DNA from: an uncultured Pseudomonadota bacterium | Lineage (GTDB): Bacteria; Pseudomonadota; Gammaproteobacteria; Steroidobacterales; Steroidobacteraceae | Assembly: GCA_903858165.1 (NCBI GenBank) | Contig: CAIOHZ010000141.1 | Location: 1-62,106 of the forward strand | Reading direction: 5' to 3' | Length of the DNA: 62,106 nt | Shown here: one piece after another, positions 60,663-62,106 of the stretch | How the letters are laid out: every line of letters starts with the position of its first letter | Numbering within the stretch: position 1 is the first letter of the stretch | Translations under genes and position numbers: made by a program | The notes under the pieces: model-generated | What the model saw: only the letters and a program-made list of their open reading frames with translations | The model's database searches: none | What the model was told of the DNA's origin: nothing

Positions 60663-61837
60663 AGCCTTGGTGGGTAGTGGTTCGCAAGGAGGTTCTCGAA
60701 AGCCTCCGTGACCGTCGCACTTTGCTGTCGGCACTGGTGTTGGCGCCGCTATTTGGGCCGTTGATGTTCAGTTTCAGCATGCAGACCATGTTGAAGCGCG
60801 GTGTGGACGAACAAGACAAGCCGCTACAAGTAGCGGTGATGGGCAAAGAGCACGCACCGAATTTGGTGCATTGGTTGGAATCCCAGGGTCTGGAAGGTGT
60901 TTCGGCACCGAAGGACGAAGCCAGCATTCCGGCGGCAGTGCGCGATGGCAAGCCACGGTTGGTGCTGGTCATTGGCCCCGACTACGGCGAACGCTTCCGT
61001 GCCGCGAAGGCTGCTGGCGTGAAGGTCTATGTCGATTCTTCCGACCAGGATTCGCAGCGCGATTTCCGCCGACTGGACCGCTTGCTGGAGAGTTATTCGA
61101 GCCAAACTTCTGCACTGCGATTGGCCGCACGCGGCGTGGCCCCCAGCATTGCTCAGCCCGTCGTGGTGGATGAAATCGACGTGTCGACCCCGGCCTCGCG
61201 CGCGCAATCGCTGTTGGCTATCCTCAGTTACTTCTTGCTGTTCTCAACACTCATCGGCGGCATGTATGTCGCCATCGATGCTACTGCCGGCGAAAGAGAG
61301 CGTGGTTCGCTGGAACCTTTGGTTTCGTTGCCGGTTTCGCGTGAAGCTCTGGTGGCGGGAAAGTTTGTCGCCACGATGGTGTTTTCGGGCGTGTCGTTGG
61401 TATTGACGCTCGCGTCGTTCGCCATCTCGTTACGTTTCGTGCCGTTGGAATCCATCGGCATGAGCGCGAACCTAGGGCCCAAGGTGCTGACCGGCGTGTT
61501 CTTGTCACTGCTGCCGTTTGTGCCGTTAGCTGCTGCCCTGCTGACCTTAGTGGCTTCGTTCGCGCGCAGCTTCCGTGAAGCGCAAAGCTGGATGACGGGC
61601 GCGCTGCTGATACCAACGCTGCCCATCATGGTAGCGGCCATGACCGGCATGAAGCCAACTGCGCTACTGATGGCTGTGCCGAGCCTGAGCCAGCATTTTC
61701 TGATTGCGCGCTTGCTACGCGACGAAGCGATTCCGTTAACCGACGGGCTGCTGTCCGCCGGCGGTTCACTATTGCTGGCCGCCGTGTTGCTGGTATTCGT
61801 GGTGCGCCTGTGGCGCCGCGAGAAGCTGCTCGGGTAG
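60659..61837 (+). CDS. ABC transporter permease (NatB-type, ABC-2)
   Basis: 392 residues. 'WWVVVRKEVLESLRDRRTLL' and the first membrane segment are followed by a large extracytoplasmic domain (about residues 45-180). Then come five to six membrane segments with 'SYFLLFSTLIGGMYVAIDAT' and the cytoplasmic 'AGERERGSLEPLVSLPVSRE', the coupling-helix motif of NatB. The two domains build a half transporter that dimerises with NatA. Na+ export is the family function; the substrate is not proven here. Confidence 0.9.
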   Translation: MKPWWVVVRKEVLESLRDRRTLLSALVLAPLFGPLMFSFSMQTMLKRGVDEQDKPLQVAVMGKEHAPNLVHWLESQGLEGVSAPKDEASIPAAVRDGKPRLVLVIGPDYGERFRAAKAAGVKVYVDSSDQDSQRDFRRLDRLLESYSSQTSALRLAARGVAPSIAQPVVVDEIDVSTPASRAQSLLAILSYFLLFSTLIGGMYVAIDATAGERERGSLEPLVSLPVSREALVAGKFVATMVFSGVSLVLTLASFAISLRFVPLESIGMSANLGPKVLTGVFLSLLPFVPLAAALLTLVASFARSFREAQSWMTGALLIPTLPIMVAAMTGMKPTALLMAVPSLSQHFLIARLLRDEAIPLTDGLLSAGGSLLLAAVLLVFVVRLWRREKLLG

Positions 61838-61850
61838 TCGTTCGCTGAAG

Positions 61851-61881
61851 TTCTGCTGTGGTTCCTTGAACCGCAGCAGAA
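61851..61881. terminator. Bidirectional hairpin between natB-type gene and fghA
   Basis: TTCTGCTG and CAGCAGAA with inner GGTTC/GAACC make a 13-pair stem with one internal mismatch and a three-base loop, between convergent genes. No T tract follows on either strand, so it may work with Rho. Confidence 0.75.
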
Positions 61882-61894
61882 CCTTGACCGCGTG

Positions 61895-62106
61895 TCAGCC
61901 GCAGCCCAGCGCCGCGGCATGGTGGCGCAAGTGCCGCGCCATGAAGGTGCTGATGAAGAAATAGCCGTGGTCGTAGCCTTCGCGCCACTGGAAGTCCAGT
62001 GGCTGCCCGGCCGCGGCGCAGGCATCGATGAAGCGTTGCGACAACAACTGCCCTTCGAGAAATTTGTCCGCGGTGCCTTGGTCTACCAACACCGTGCCAG
62101 CGAAGC
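61895..62106 (-). CDS. fghA: S-formylglutathione hydrolase, C-terminal part
   Basis: The last 70 residues are visible; the gene begins beyond the window. 'TVLVDQGTADKFLEGQL' and 'GYDHGYFFISTFMARHLRHH' are the esterase D family end, with the catalytic Asp in the first piece and the His in 'YDHGYFFI'. The enzyme hydrolyses S-formylglutathione to formate and glutathione, the second step of formaldehyde detoxification. Formaldehyde is made when methoxy groups of vanillate or syringate are removed, so the gene fits a lignin degrader, though it is also common elsewhere. Confidence 0.9.
   Translation of the reverse strand, partial: FAGTVLVDQGTADKFLEGQLLSQRFIDACAAAGQPLDFQWREGYDHGYFFISTFMARHLRHHAAALGCG

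Overview
The window is GC-rich, densely coded and almost entirely catabolic. Two outer-membrane TonB-dependent receptors, a lipid-anchored quinohaemoprotein, periplasmic cytochrome c and an MnmG with the C-terminal tail usual in beta/gammaproteobacteria suggest a Gram-negative bacterium, most likely a gammaproteobacterium of the steroid- or aromatic-degrading kind. I cannot name the genus. I saw no rRNA, tRNA, insertion sequence, integrase or CRISPR array. The whole window reads as native chromosome.

Left part (1-7500): a block of steroid-type catabolic genes. An EchA20-like hydratase (cut by the window edge), IpdB, IpdA and an HsaC-type extradiol dioxygenase run leftward. The HsaG/HsaF acylating aldehyde dehydrogenase and aldolase run rightward. 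A TonB-dependent receptor follows. The hsaC/hsaG intergenic region and the receptor upstream region share a dyad sequence that may be a common operator. Next (7645-13057) come an AcuI-type reductase, a metallo-beta-lactamase-fold protein, an unusual fusion of a solute-binding domain to a TRIC channel, a dihaem cytochrome c and a SIMPL-domain protein.

Middle part (13041-44121): genes that fit catabolism of lignin-derived dimers. They include two aldehyde dehydrogenases, a Nu-class glutathione transferase, a LigW-type 5-carboxyvanillate decarboxylase, a LigD-type C-alpha dehydrogenase, and a tandem pair of LigF-type glutathione transferases whose second member has lost the active-site motifs. 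A second TonB receptor, a PQQ dehydrogenase and an operon for beta-oxidation and beta-keto-acid processing (MarR, FadB-like, CouO-like amidohydrolase, acetoacetyl-CoA synthetase family) follow. Then come a lignostilbene-type carotenoid oxygenase with its transporter, an aromatic-acid transporter, and a GMC oxidoreductase translationally coupled to two DUF3237 proteins.

Right part (44095-52434): a LysR regulator with two helix-turn-helix domains faces a complete protocatechuate 4,5-cleavage operon (ligK-ligU-DUF1932-ligJ-ligI-ligA-ligB-ligC), which takes protocatechuate to pyruvate plus oxaloacetate. Beyond 52463 are SnoaL-like proteins, oxidoreductases, a methyltransferase and housekeeping genes (mnmG, a secreted peptidase-type hydrolase, a Na+ export-type ABC transporter, part of S-formylglutathione hydrolase).

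Read together (inference), lignin dimers enter through TonB receptors and MFS carriers. The C-alpha alcohol is oxidised, the ether is cleaved with glutathione, glutathione is released by the Nu-class enzyme, and the side chain is oxidised and shortened through CoA steps. Biphenyl- and stilbene-derived units join through LigW and the lignostilbene dioxygenase, and the aromatic acid goes through the lig operon. The vanillate O-demethylase needed to join these parts is not in the window. Such a set is best known in sphingomonads, so it would be notable in a gammaproteobacterium.
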